NCBI RefSeq assembly: GCF_030272615.1
Contig: NC_081414.1
Location: 912,025,009-912,089,008 of the forward strand
Source of the DNA: Cryptomeria japonica
Lineage: Eukaryota > Streptophyta > Pinopsida > Cupressales > Cupressaceae
DNA: 64,000 nucleotides
Reading direction: 5' to 3'
How positions within the stretch are numbered: position 1 is the stretch's first letter; each line of letters starts with the position of its first letter. The notes beneath the pieces were generated by a model. The model had not been told where the DNA came from and did not search any database. It worked only from the letters and a program-made list of their open reading frames with translations. This document shows positions 13,201 to 23,173 of the stretch, piece after piece. The position numbers were made by a program, and so were the translations under genes.

Positions 13201-13897
13201 CGGCCCCCTTTCTGATTATATTTATGTAATAAGACATCCAGTTTTGAAAATAATGAGAGTCTTTTAACCCCCTTACTCTAGATAACATGGTGACCATGTC
13301 ATTATATTCTTCGTTAAAATCAGTCATGTGGAAGGACTCAAGCCATCGTGAGGTGAGGGAACTCCTTGCAGTAAAGAGATAGACGGTATTGATCACCTTT
13401 TTGCATTTATCCTCATGTTTCTCATAGTACTCTTGAGCACTCTCTTGAGAAATATCAGCCACTTCTTCAACTGATGAACCTTGGAAGACACTATTGAAGA
13501 ATACACTGTCTAGGGTCATGATGACATTCTGATATTCATCTTTTATTTACCTTGTATTTGGATCAAAGTGATCCGCTATTGTCAATACAAATTCAGGATC
13601 ATGAGCCGCAACTGGGAAAGATGCATACTTATGCAGCTCAGATTTGATTAGACTGGTTAGACGAGCAAGAGCTTTTTGAACCTGGTCAACAAATTCTTGC
13701 ATATCAACATGCCCAAATTTTGTGTCTCTGATCTCCTTAATATTCGAGTCTACTGAACTCTCTAGGTATAGATTCAAGTACCTGTCGTACTTGTATTTCA
13801 TCTTTCTTGATGATGCTTTACTTGGAGAAGATTCCAACTAACCTGAGGAAGACTCGGGTTTGTTGTGAGGAAGCTTTGAGATTCGTGATGACTGCAT
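10268..13897 (-). pseudogene. Unrecognised large repetitive protein (about 1,200 codons), broken
   Basis: A long minus-strand reading starts at an ATG at 13895-13897 (MQSSRISKLPHNK). The N-terminal half is globular: KYDRYLNLYLESS, then SLTSRWLESFHMTDF, INWGEKISDALC, YPGLSTKGDRRLVPV and FPTFTYIRIGCFSSEPF. A disordered acidic and Thr/Ser-rich linker follows, with an SDSDSDSD run near 11870 and a Thr run near 11645. The C-terminal half is helical and coiled-coil-like (RRLDQERDEKNILKQK; VLASMLKDVKKKQVKIQD). Lesions include in-frame stops at 13838-13840, about 13544, 13031-13033, 12736-12738, 12337-12339, 11414-11416, 11195-11197 and 10853-10855. Frame changes occur near 12900 and at the ACC (Thr) microsatellite near 11640. 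I do not recognise the family. The decay and the repeat-laden leader suggest a transposon-borne or captured gene rather than a live host gene. Confidence 0.6.
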
Positions 13898-14050
13898 TCA
13901 ACACTGATGATTAGCTATTCATCATTATCAAAATCATTTTTTCTCAAACGGATCAAAAAACGGGACTCAAAACAAGCTTGGGAGTAAAACTGCCAAAAAC
14001 AGCAGGTTGGGGAAAAAAGTCTAACATGCTCTTTTGAAAACAAAAATTGC

Positions 14051-15061
14051 ACATCAGACTTTAAAGTCTGAAATGCAATTAAAAATACCTTGATCAGCAC
14101 ATCAGACTTTAAAGTCCAATGTGCAAATCCAAGATGGGTCATCAACACATCGGACTTAAAGTCCGATGTGTCAATCCGAGGAAATCAATAACACATCAGA
14201 CTTTAAAGTTTGATGTGTAGGGGTGAAAACTTGAAACAAGCACATCGAACTTTAAAGTCCGATGTGCAACCTGGGAAAGATTTAGAGGCACATCAAACTT
14301 TAAAGTTCGATATGCTTACAAAGGGAAAAACAATTAGTTGACATGTCGGGTTTTAAAACCCGACATGTCAACCTACTCTTCTCCACATATCGGATTTTAA
14401 AGTCCAACATGCAAAGGTTAAGATCCTGCATATCGGACTTTAAAATCTGATATGCGGAGATCCTTCCATCCAGCTACACTGGATTTTAAAGTCCGGTATG
14501 TGGCTAGAGAAGGGGGACTTCGGAGGGCAATCGGGTTTTGAAATCTGATTGTCCTCTGAAACAAGGGAGACAATCGGACTTCAAAATCCGATTGCTCTTT
14601 GAAACAAAGAACAAAAACCCCAAAAGAAACCAAAACGCAAAACAAAAATGAAAACTCAGAAAGAAAAATAAAATGCAAACCCTACCTCACGGCAATGATG
14701 ATGGAAAAATCCAGAAATGGAGCGATCTGATCCGAGTCAAGGCGAGCAAAATCCGAGGAGGGCACGTGGAGAAAAAGAAGACAGATGAAGGAAAGAACGG
14801 CAAAAATTAACTTTAAAAAAACCAAAAAGGCGTTTAAATATGAAAACCCTAATTAACAATAAATATGAAATAAATGCCAACTCGCAGTGCATGTCAGACT
14901 TTAAAGTCCGACATGGATTGTCCAAACAAGCAGTCTGTAGGTCGGACTTTAAAGTCCGAACTGCAGGTTTAGACCAAACAAACGCACATCGGACTTTAAC
15001 AACCGATGTGGGATCAATAAAGAAAAGACCTTGCAGTTCGAACTTTAAAGTCTGAACTGCA
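14051..15061. repeat. Dispersed array of about 16 imperfect palindromes, core GACTTTAAAGTC
   Basis: Two clusters (14051-14597, twelve units; 14889-15061, four units) consist of palindromes of 24-28 bp, mostly spaced 40-60 bp apart by unrelated sequence. A typical unit is an arm ACATCGG, the core ACTTTAAAGT, then the complementary arm CCGATGT. Arms differ between units yet usually stay complementary, for example TGTCGGG/CCCGACA near 14341-14368 and CAATCGG/CCGATTG near 14570-14595. The clusters flank a promoter-like stretch (about 14700-14860) upstream of the minus-strand pseudogene. The first cluster would lie in its 5' leader or leader intron. Confidence 0.85.
14828..14842 (-). promoter_or_regulatory. 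Candidate promoter (TATTTAAA) of the unrecognised pseudogene
   Basis: On the minus strand TATTTAAACG is followed by a pyrimidine-rich leader and then by GTAGGGTTTGC near 14680, which resembles a leader-intron donor in plant 5' UTRs. It lies between the two palindrome clusters. The assignment rests on composition and position only. Confidence 0.3.
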
Positions 15062-16460
15062 AGTAAAACTGCAAACTTTTAAAAAAACAAGAAAAACACA
15101 AAAATGGAAAGCAAGGAACAAAACAAACTAACCGACGAAGTCGATTAAGCTCTCCTGGAGACCATAAGGTATGAAACAGACCAGTTTCGTAGGGTTGCCT
15201 CACGATTTTGGCCGTGCTGAAATCAAGGACAACAAATTTTAAATTTTAAATTGATATATTATTATAGCAATTTCAAAATATTTTGTATCTATTTATTTAT
15301 CTTTGGTTGAGCTTCAATTTAATTTTAGTTGGAGTGGGAACTTAGGAGGAAATAGACTCATCAATCAAGTCTCTTGTGTGGGGATGAGTGGGGAGTTATA
15401 TTACTTTGGAAAATAGTAGAGGTGGGGTGGTTGCTTTGGGGAATTATAGTTGGTGGAACTTAGGAGGAGATAGATAAGAGGGGCACTTCGTTGAATGAGT
15501 GAGAGATAGTTATCATGATCCAGTTTATCCATCAGTATCTTGTCCAATAGCACCACCTACACCTCTACTTGATTTTTGGCATTTTATAAATCATAGGTGT
15601 GAGTTTGTTTCATAAGAGTAGGTCATAAGTGTGATCATATTTTCAATTTTTCAAAGTCAAATTCTTGCTTTCTAAGGTCGATAATCCAAAGACATGATTG
15701 TTAAACCTATAAGCATGGGTGCCACAAATTTAAAGTGTATTTAGGGTTATCTATTTTAAAAATCATCCTAAAATAATTTCACATAAAAAATGATTATAAA
15801 AAATATCACAAGAGCATCTCCTCTCAAGAATCAATTGCAACCACATGTTTGCTAGCATTGAATTTCAACATAGCCAACAATCAACTAATAAATATTCATT
15901 GTCATTTTCACAATTTCATCTATCAATCATAAGGTGCATTAGTATCAAGTTTCATAAAACTCAATTGACATCACACATCTACTTGCATTTGACCTCCAAA
16001 TAGTTAATGACCAGCTTATTGACATGCATTGCCATCTCTTGTCTCTTTTTCATTAGTGTGTTAAATCAACCTAGAGATTTGAAATGAGGTTAAAGTCAAT
16101 TAATAATTCAATACTCTCATCGCAAGCTCCCAATAATTCTCTTTAACACAACTTTATTTTCCTAATATGGACGGATACCATGAGGTAAACATTTTGTATG
16201 AGTACTAAAGATTTATTTTTGCATCAAATAGAATTGTGTCACCGACGATGAAATGACACTAGGTAGACTAGATCATAAATAAGATCTTATCCTTAGTGTT
16301 TAAAATCTTAGATCCCAATCCTCTCTTCTCTTTGATCTTGAATCCAATATTAATTCTACGTCAATGTCTCTATTAAATTCAAAGTGTAGCCTCTAATCTC
16401 TCTCATTTTTACACACCAAAGTTGACGTAAAATATAGATGGGAAGAGTTCGTGTTCCACT

Positions 16461-16500
<40 letters not shown>

Positions 16501-16685
16501 TTTACACCACTTTGAGTTGGTGTCTTTCATACATGATTCTAATACATAATTTGGCTCTTCTAGTATGTTTGCATACCATAATCTTGAAACCAACATTATG
16601 TTATACTAAATCCTTTAGTTTATAATATTCTTGACTCAATTTCAATCCATCTACCGAACTTACCATCAATATTCTAGCCCAAACA
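15062..16685. other. Non-coding stretch between pseudogene leader and element H
   Basis: No supported gene. A pair of near-identical 19-bp phrases (ggaacttaggagga followed by aatag or gatag) lies near 15338 and 15458. A (TA)n microsatellite spans 16463-16497. Part of the right end must be the leader of gypsy element H, whose gag ATG is at 16686. I could not find the H 5' LTR here, so H is 5'-truncated or its leader has been replaced. Confidence 0.5.
16463..16497. repeat. (TA)n microsatellite
   Basis: About 17 uninterrupted TA units. Confidence 0.95.
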
Positions 16686-16799
16686 ATGTCTTCTTTACAA
16701 CAACAAATAGCTTCTATGAGTCACTCTAAGTATAATGTGCCCACAATTGATGTAGCGGGCCCATTATCCAATGACTTTGTTTGTGTTGTCCCTCCTAAA
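16686..16799 (+). pseudogene. Element H gag, N-terminal segment
   Basis: The ATG at 16686 opens MSSLQQQIASMSHSKYN and runs to VVPPK at 16785-16799. It is the start of a gypsy gag polyprotein (capsid precursor for particle assembly) and continues at 34199 after the insertion. The 15 bases at its end are duplicated at 34184-34198. The element is interrupted, so this is a pseudogene fragment. Confidence 0.6.
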
Positions 16800-17510
16800 T
16801 TGTTACTACTTATCAAGTTGTCATTAGTTTTATGTCAAAGTTATACTATATACTCTAGTCGGTTATCTCTATCGAAATATTCAGTCGATATGCACAGTCT
16901 AGTCAGTTACAAAAGAAAGTAAGTCTCAAAATGTAGTATACACCGAGTTGTCTACCGAGTATCATTTCATGTCTACCAAGCAACAAAGATGACACACCGA
17001 GTTGATATACACCAAGTGAAACGTGTTACCAGATTCATTGAACCTGGACATGCATATGAAAACGTGTTACAAGATTGAGGCACATCTAACCGTTATCACA
17101 TTGGAAATTGCACTTAAAGATTGTGTATGATTTTGAGGTCATCTAACCAATGAAATAATTTGCATGGTTATTCATTCAATAAATCGTGTTTGTAAGATCG
17201 AAGCAATGAAAGGATCACCGTCATAAGAGATCTATTTATACAGCATGAGTTAAGAATTAAAAGTGTGTGTGCATGAGTGTAAGAAGATTGTTACAGAGAC
17301 ATAGAGGTCATCGAGAAGGTTTTCAGAGAACAGTTGAAGAACAGAGTAAACATAAGGGTTTACCGAGTTACTATATGGGTTACCGAGGTATGCTATAAGT
17401 AAGGTAACTTATTATGAGCACATAGAATCTGCTATAACATTCCAGATGTAAAGTTGCAGATATTTGTAATGATTTTATTGTAATATTGTGAAGTTGTAAG
17501 AGAAACCTTT

Positions 17511-18294
17511 TGTATATGGTGAAAATGGATAACAATAATAACGATATTGAAAGGCTAAATGAATCCAACCACAAAACCCTAGCCTAACAATCAACAAAGA
17601 TCCACCATAACATATGAAGATTACCTAAGACAATGCAAATCAAACAAAATCACAAAGATTATACCATCACATGTCCAATAGGGTTTGAATCTCCATTCTT
17701 CCCATCTCCATTGATCTTGTTTGATATATTTGCTCTCATATTTTATGTGCACAAGAGCTCAACAAAGAACGAAATGTGGTTGCAAGTAGGATTGTAGTGT
17801 AGTCAAGTGCATAAAAGATAATTAGAATGCATAGAATGATTAGGGTTTGATAATGAAGGAAGCATCTCCTTATATAGAAGACACTATATGAAATGGAGGG
17901 ATAAGATTGAGAGGTGTAAAAGGAGGTCGGCTATGATTAGAGGGTAGGTAAAAGAACTAATAAAATAATGAAAGGGGTAGGTAGTGTATGAATTAAGAGA
18001 TGAATGACATGTGTCATGGGTAGAAAAGGTTAATGACTTAATTAAATAAATAAAGATTTATTTAATTAATAGAGGAAGTGGGATCAATTAAATAAATAAA
18101 ATATTTATTTAATTTAGGAAAAGGATAATTTAAATAAATAAATGTATTTATTTAAATGAGAAATAAGGCTAGAAGAGGATAAATGAATTAATTAAATAAA
18201 TAAAGATTTATTTAATTAATAGAAGAATTAGGCTTAGATAATTAAATAAATAAAATATTTATTTAATTAGACTGGACAATTTTAGGTGTCTACA
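17511..18294 (-). repeat. Element 1 3' LTR
   Basis: This 784-bp repeat is near-identical to 32974-33756. Its right half is filled with A/T blocks of the form attaaataaataaa, several forming inverted pairs with tttatttaatt. A TATA-like TATATAAGGAG reads on the minus strand near 17866-17876. Confidence 0.95.
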
Positions 18295-18308
18295 TTTTGC
18301 CCCTCTTT
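18295..18308 (-). promoter_or_regulatory. Element 1 polypurine tract
   Basis: On the minus strand AAAGAGGGGCAAAA abuts the 3' LTR start (TGTAGACACC). This is the normal position of the plus-strand primer of reverse transcription. The same tract is present in element 2 at 35384-35397. Confidence 0.9.
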
Positions 18309-18393
18309 GAGACAATGCGGCTTGTCGCGTTGTTTCAAAGAAGATAAGATGAACTGATACAGAGTTGCCCCAGGATGGGAATGATATGCCCCC

Positions 18394-18442
18394 TCGAGAG
18401 ATTGGATGAAAATGTCTGGAAAGATTGCAGACAATCTCTCGA
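18394..18442. repeat. Conserved hairpin beside the polypurine tract
   Basis: Perfect 11-bp arms TCGAGAGATTG (18394-18404) and CAATCTCTCGA (18432-18442) enclose a 27-nt loop. Element 2 keeps both arms unchanged at 35483-35493 and 35522-35532, while its 28-nt loop differs. It could be an RNA element near the 3' end of the gag-pol transcript or in the promoter/leader of the antisense gene. Confidence 0.75.
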
Positions 18443-18640
18443 TAAGAAAGAAAGGCTAGAATGGACTGACCGGATAAAGTGACAAAGTCACAGGATAATG
18501 AAGACTGACTCAGGAAACGAAGGCGAGGGCTAGGAGTAGTCTATAAGATAGACCATGGGGGAAAATACATCCTCATTGTCATCTACACATCCACAAGAGC
18601 ATATTGCAGAGCTAAAATAGAGCAGGAGCAGTCAACAGTG

Positions 18641-18706
18641 ATGGCCTTCACTCACAGATTCGACCGCGTTCGTCGATTTTAGAGGCCAGCAGAGGCAGGA
18701 GAGCCG
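18641..18706 (+). CDS. Predicted exon 1 of the antisense PMD-like gene
   Basis: The ATG at 18641 opens MAFTHRFDRVRRF, then a TAG (18680-18682), then RPAEAGEP, and the reading ends exactly at a consensus donor, CCG|GTAAGTACC. The exon is 22 codons and phase 0. It would splice to the phase-0 acceptor at 19530, giving ...GEP-EYLPMLKSWERF. The exon lies about 350 bp inside the 3' LTR. The internal TAG fits a decayed CAG. Element 2 lacks this exon. This is a prediction without transcript support. Confidence 0.5.
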
Positions 18707-18820
18707 GTAAGTACCACCAAACCTCCTCGTACTTTGACGCATTTAATTTTTTCATTAATGCATGCTAGATAGGGTCATAAATGCGCTTAGACTAGGGTCC
18801 AAAAAGTGTTAAAAACGTCC

Positions 18821-19095
18821 AGGCGCGTCTGCGTTGGTGCCAGACGCGTCTGTGCTTGCGAGGCGCGTCTGTGTTTGTGTCAGGCGCGTCTTCATTGGAA
18901 CCCGCATCTATGTCAAATGCGACCGCGTCTGTGATGTGCAGGTGCGTCTGTGCCAAGAAGGCACGTCTATGCAGCCCAGGCGCGTCTGTGCAGAGCATAG
19001 GCACATCTGTGTCAATCAGGTGCGTCTGTATTTTTCAGGCGCGTTTATGCAGTCTGAAAGCGCGTTTATGTCAGGTAAGCGCGTTTGCGTTTGAA
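18821..19095 (+). repeat. GCGTCTGTG minisatellite, array A
   Basis: About twelve degenerate copies of GGCGCGTCTGTG are spaced 18-26 bp apart by variable sequence. The same motif in inverse orientation forms arrays B (31191-31384) and C (32608-32864). ORFs called across it are translated repeat, not genes. Confidence 0.85.
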
Positions 19096-19222
19096 AAAGT
19101 GTGAATTTGCATCTTCTAGGTCAAATCGGCAGTTCTGTGATAAACATACGCTGTCGATTGGATAAGCTGCTGAGAGGATGCACTCAAGCAAGTCCTCTAG
19201 GGAAGACTAGGATAGATCAAGG

Positions 19223-19495
19223 CACTTTGTGATGAACAGTGAGTACCAAGATAGAGTACTTTGTGATGAACAGGGAGTACTAGAATATGAGCAGCACTTT
19301 GTGATGAACAGGGAGTGCAAATGTGAGTAACACTTTGTGATGAACAGCGAGTGTCACACACGTAGTACTTTGTGATGAATAGGGAGTACCACTAGGATAG
19401 AAGCAACACTTTGTGATGAACAGTGAGTGTCACTAGGATAGATAGCCATATGCATGTAGATAAAAAGTAACATTTTGTGATAAACAGGGAATGCC
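19223..19495 (+). repeat. CACTTTGTGATGAACAG minisatellite, about 7 units
   Basis: Units of about 36-45 bp start CACTTTGTGATGAACAG and continue GGAGTACC or GTGAGTGTC. They occupy the last part of the predicted intron. Element 2 has diverged units of the same type (ATGTGATAGACATAAGCACTA) at about 35890-36050. Confidence 0.85.
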
Positions 19496-19530
19496 ATTAT
19501 GACTGACATGAGTGATTTGCTTGACTGTAG

Positions 19531-21324
19531 GAGTATTTGCCGATGCTAAAGTCATGGGAGAGATTCTCGTCTACTCAGAGGTTACGACCTGAGTTGTCTT
19601 TCGAAGACAGAGCTGCTATTGAGGAGATGGGACTGAGACATGTTCTGTATGTGCCCGAGTTTCGGGCGAACATGAGACTGTTGACTGCATTAGCTGAGAG
19701 ATGGCACTCTGAGACATGCACATTCTATTTACCGATGGGTGAGATGACAGTCACCCTGGAGGATGTATACAGGATATTGAGGATACCGATCAATGGGGAG
19801 CTGATCCCATACGATCGAGATGGCGACAAAGAGGCCCTGAGACAGGTGTTCCAGGACCCAGGACTGGAGATGAGGGCAGGACATGTGGCATGGGATACCA
19901 TGACAGCCATAGGGTTAACATTGTCGACAGTGGTAGGAGGAGCTATCAGTGGGTTCCCGTGTCTAGATAGGGCGACACGGGGGTTGGCTGTGGGTTGGGG
20001 AGGAGCACTGGAGACACTGGTGATGCAGCACACCAGATATGCCTGGGGACCATGTGTGCTGGCCCATTTGTATTATGAGCTTCATCAGTTTGTTTATCAT
20101 GGATCAGTAGGATTGGGCTGCAGAGTTACATTGCTCCAGGTATGGGCCTATGAACATCTGTCAGTTACCCGACTGATACACTTCAGGGGCAAGGGTCATG
20201 GACGCAGCTTTGTTCACCTATGTGATATGATCACATCACAACCACAGATTGATAGGCTAGAGCATTGGCGGCGAGTGATAGATGGCATCGACATGGTCAT
20301 ATGGAGACCATATCTGGGCTGCGAGCAGTGGGAGGATGATGCAGTTGAGCTTCCCTACACCTTTCGGAGCAGGTATTTGATTGGGTGGATGCCCTATATG
20401 CTGGAGAGACAGCTAGTGGATAGGATTGGCCGACAGTTTGGCTGGATTCAGAGGATTCCCCAGGGCTCAGGCTTGTATGCACGGACAGTCAGAGATCAGG
20501 CACAATTTGGGCCCTTGCTGTCATATGATCAGGCAGTGACACAGCTGGTAGAGATGATGTCCCTACCCTGGGACATGTGGCCAGAGATTGAGGATGTCGA
20601 CATGGATGTTGAGTACACAGCATACTGGGCAAAGCATCCCTTCCCACGCTTGACGGATCCGGGAGAGCCATTGGATGGAGATGGGGGTGGGGATGATGAT
20701 GATGGTGGAGGTGATGGGGGCAGAGGCCGACGGAGGAGGAGGGGAGCAGTTGGAGAGAGGAGGGTTGCACCTCAGAGGGAGGGTGGTGAGGAGAGACAGG
20801 CTTGGGTGGTGAGGGGTCGCAGTGGATTACCGCTATAGGTGCCAGCAGCACAAGGTCCCCGATAGGTACAGGTGCAGGGACAGGGACAGAGACAGGTACC
20901 AATACAGGTACAGGTACAGGCACAGAGGCAGGCACCCGTACAGGGGGAGCCACAGGCAGAGGTGGAGGGGGCTGACCCAGTGGAGGATGAGCTGCTAGAG
21001 CTGAGGGAGATCTGTCAGGGCCAGACAGATGAGATCCAGGAGCTGGAGAGGGAGAGGGATCGGCTTAGGATGAGGCTCAGAGATACTGAACGGGAGCGAG
21101 ATCGGGGTATTCAGCGCTATACAGAGGCTGAGACAGCACTGAGGGCCGGGAGACAAGCAGCAGAGGACACAGGGGCAGGATATGCTTATGTCCTACGGGC
21201 AGGGGAGGAGATTGCCTACTGGCGAGATCTCTATTATGGTGCAGTGCTAGCAGATCAGCGAGCGAGTAGCTTCCATAGACCATCGCATACAGCGACAGCT
21301 ATGGGAGGGAGCTGGAGGAGATAG
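19531..21324 (+). pseudogene. Antisense plant-mobile-domain-like protein with coiled-coil tail
   Basis: From the predicted acceptor the frame reads EYLPMLKSWERF and runs 596 codons including the terminal stop, interrupted only by TAGs at 20836-20838 and 20863-20865. The N-terminal about 370 residues resemble plant mobile domain (PMD, 'aminotransferase-like')/MAIN-like proteins: SFEDRAAIEEMGLRHVLYVP, then WHSETCTFYLPMGEMTVTLE with the typical 'EDVYRILRIPINGE', and later LLQVWAYEHLSVTR. A Gly/Asp run and a poly-Arg stretch (GRGRRRRRG) follow, then a VQ/GQ dipeptide repeat, then a charged coiled coil (EIQELERERDRLRMRLRD). It is clearly GC-richer than its surroundings. It lies tail-to-tail with pol. 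Relatives act in meristem maintenance or silencing, and the role in a retrotransposon is unknown. Both internal TAGs fit CAG decay. The first 433 residues alone are uninterrupted. Confidence 0.75.
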
Positions 21325-23100
21325 GCATTGAGTGGTGGGGTTAAGGGTCCTCCACCACCACCAGATAGAGGAGACAGGAGGGATGATCCTGGGGCGGGTC
21401 CTTCAGGGGCTCAGATTCCATCGAGGCCAGGCAGCTCCGAGGGAGGGAGTTCATCATAGCCATAGAGGGCTCCTTATGTATCAATTTTTGTACCATTTTT
21501 GTATTGTAGACACCTGCGGATGCTTTTGTAGCCATATGATTTTGACATCATTGTATCATGACACTTTTATATATATATATGAGATGATTCATCTTTATGG
21601 CAGCTATATGCATGTGTACCTATGTGATGAGATGTTCTTATTGATACTTATGATATGGATGCAAATATGTATATGATGCAATGCTATATATTTTTTTTTG
21701 TTCTTTTATGTTTTATATGTGTATGCATGATGCAAATGTGAATGTATGAAATGTGGATGAATATGACAATGCAAATATAAATTGTGCTAACAGGTGTTGT
21801 GTGCAGGATGTGATGTAGTTGTGATATCTATATGTATGTATGAAATGCTTATATGTGGTAATGCAGGTGCAACTACATGAAATGCAAATGTTTTTGGTGT
21901 GTCATTATACTCAGTCATGTGATAGCAGGCTACGCAGACTCGAGAAGGATGATGGAAGTCAATCAAGAAAGGGGGATGGAAGATAGAAGATATGAAAGTG
22001 AAAGAGCTTCTTGTGCGTTATCATCATTGAGCTTTATTATGGCAAAATAGGTTATGACAATCGAGGCATATGTTTGACCCAGAAAGTCATTGTACCTGTT
22101 TGCATGGAGATAAGACAGTCACAAACAAGGAATGCCCTAGTTCATACTAGACTCACAGTGTCCTCATATCTTTGGACAAGTCATAGCATTACTAAGAGAC
22201 AATCCACAGACAGCAAATACAAATAGGTGACGATACCCCATCCTCGCCTTTCTAGTCAAAGACATCCTGGAGATAGAATCTCTAGTCAGAGACATCCCGG
22301 AAAAGCTAAAAGACATGTCACCAAAAGATAAAATCAAAAGAAAACCAAGACTCGATACCAACATCCACTGTAGCCCTCAAATTTAGTGTCTCTTGTCACT
22401 TGTATAAGTCCTATTTGATTGTGGTCACAATGTTTACTTTTACAAAAAGGATAGATAGCACTGAACCATAATGTTGTCTGAGTCTGCTGAAAGATTTGAT
22501 TTGTTGAAGCCCATTGTTGCTACTGTGTCTCATCTGAAACTGACTGAATCCATGAAACTGATACTTTATTGTGAAGAAGACGGAACTTTATTGCGGATTG
22601 ACGATGCAGATGTTGCTTTATTGCGAAATGTGCGCGGATAGACTGAAGGAAGCTGGAAGAAACGGTACTCCTCGAAACATGTGATGTTCTCAATTCCACA
22701 CCCATCACTAGACATAGGATTTGTCTTAGCCACAGATAGGATCTGATTTATTATGGATGGAAAGGGAGGTGAAAAGGGAGGTTTATTATGAATGGCTAAC
22801 CAATCTTGGGTAGATCAATAACAAGCCATGATGGGAATGGGTAAGTTTATTATGAATGAATTGGTCGTAAGTGTGTGTAAAGTGAAGTAATGAAAGAGAA
22901 TCCTGAAGGAGGGAGGAGCAATGTCTCTACGCATGGCGCTGGTGACCCAGTTTTCACCATGGTACTTGCCCAAGGCGCCACCGAAGTGGTTTTCACCGTT
23001 GGACGAAATTATTTCTCTTTACTTTTTTGATTTTTCAATGTTTTTTGTGTCACAAGGCGCCTGTTTGCTAGGTTTTCACCAAGTAACGATTTTTTTTGTT
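21325..23100. other. Non-coding region between the convergent PMD-like gene and pol
   Basis: No gene is supported. The stretch is conserved in element 2 (about 36263-38490 minus its copia insertion), including attgtatcatgacactt near 21550, a phrase gctttattatggcaaaatag near 22030, and ggtttattatgaatggctaa near 22781. It would hold the 3' UTRs of both convergent transcripts. ORFs called here are short and not conserved between the two elements. Confidence 0.6.
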
Positions 23101-23160
23101 TTATAATTTTTTTTTGTATTTTTTGAATTTTTTTATTTTTTTGTGTATTTTTGAATTAGG
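23101..23160 (-). other. A-rich tract just downstream of pol
   Basis: On the minus strand this is almost only A with scattered C, T and G. It directly follows the pol stop and is present at the same place in element 2 (about 38400-38490). It may be a polyadenylation or spacer element, or a slippage-prone tract. Confidence 0.5.
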
Positions 23161-23173
23161 ATATTCCGAAAAG

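Larger units (their letters stand above)
18707..19530 (+). other. Predicted intron of the antisense PMD-like gene
   Basis: The intron starts GTAAGTACC and ends TTGCTTGACTGTAG. The acceptor position is supported by element 2, where the matching sequence is GATTGAATGCAG|GAGTACTTACC at 36066-36088. The 824-bp interior holds two minisatellites (18821-19095 and 19223-19495). Confidence 0.5.

Noticed and set aside
14051..15061. CRISPR-like array
   Set aside because: The repeats are palindromic and variable with irregular spacers in a plant nuclear context; no cas genes.
9205..15240. LTR pair around the unrecognised pseudogene
   Set aside because: I compared both flanks by eye and found no matching terminal repeats, PBS or PPT.
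15062..16685. 5' LTR of element H
   Set aside because: No stretch resembling TGTAACGTCCTCAAATTGC or the LTR end cacccattaca is present.
18834..19104. Two plus-strand ORFs and one minus-strand ORF over the GCGTCTGTG array
   Set aside because: They are translations of a degenerate minisatellite inside the predicted intron.
20489..20953. 154-codon minus-strand ORF, Pro/Val/His-rich
   Set aside because: It is the complement of the Gly/Asp and VQ repeats of the PMD-like gene.
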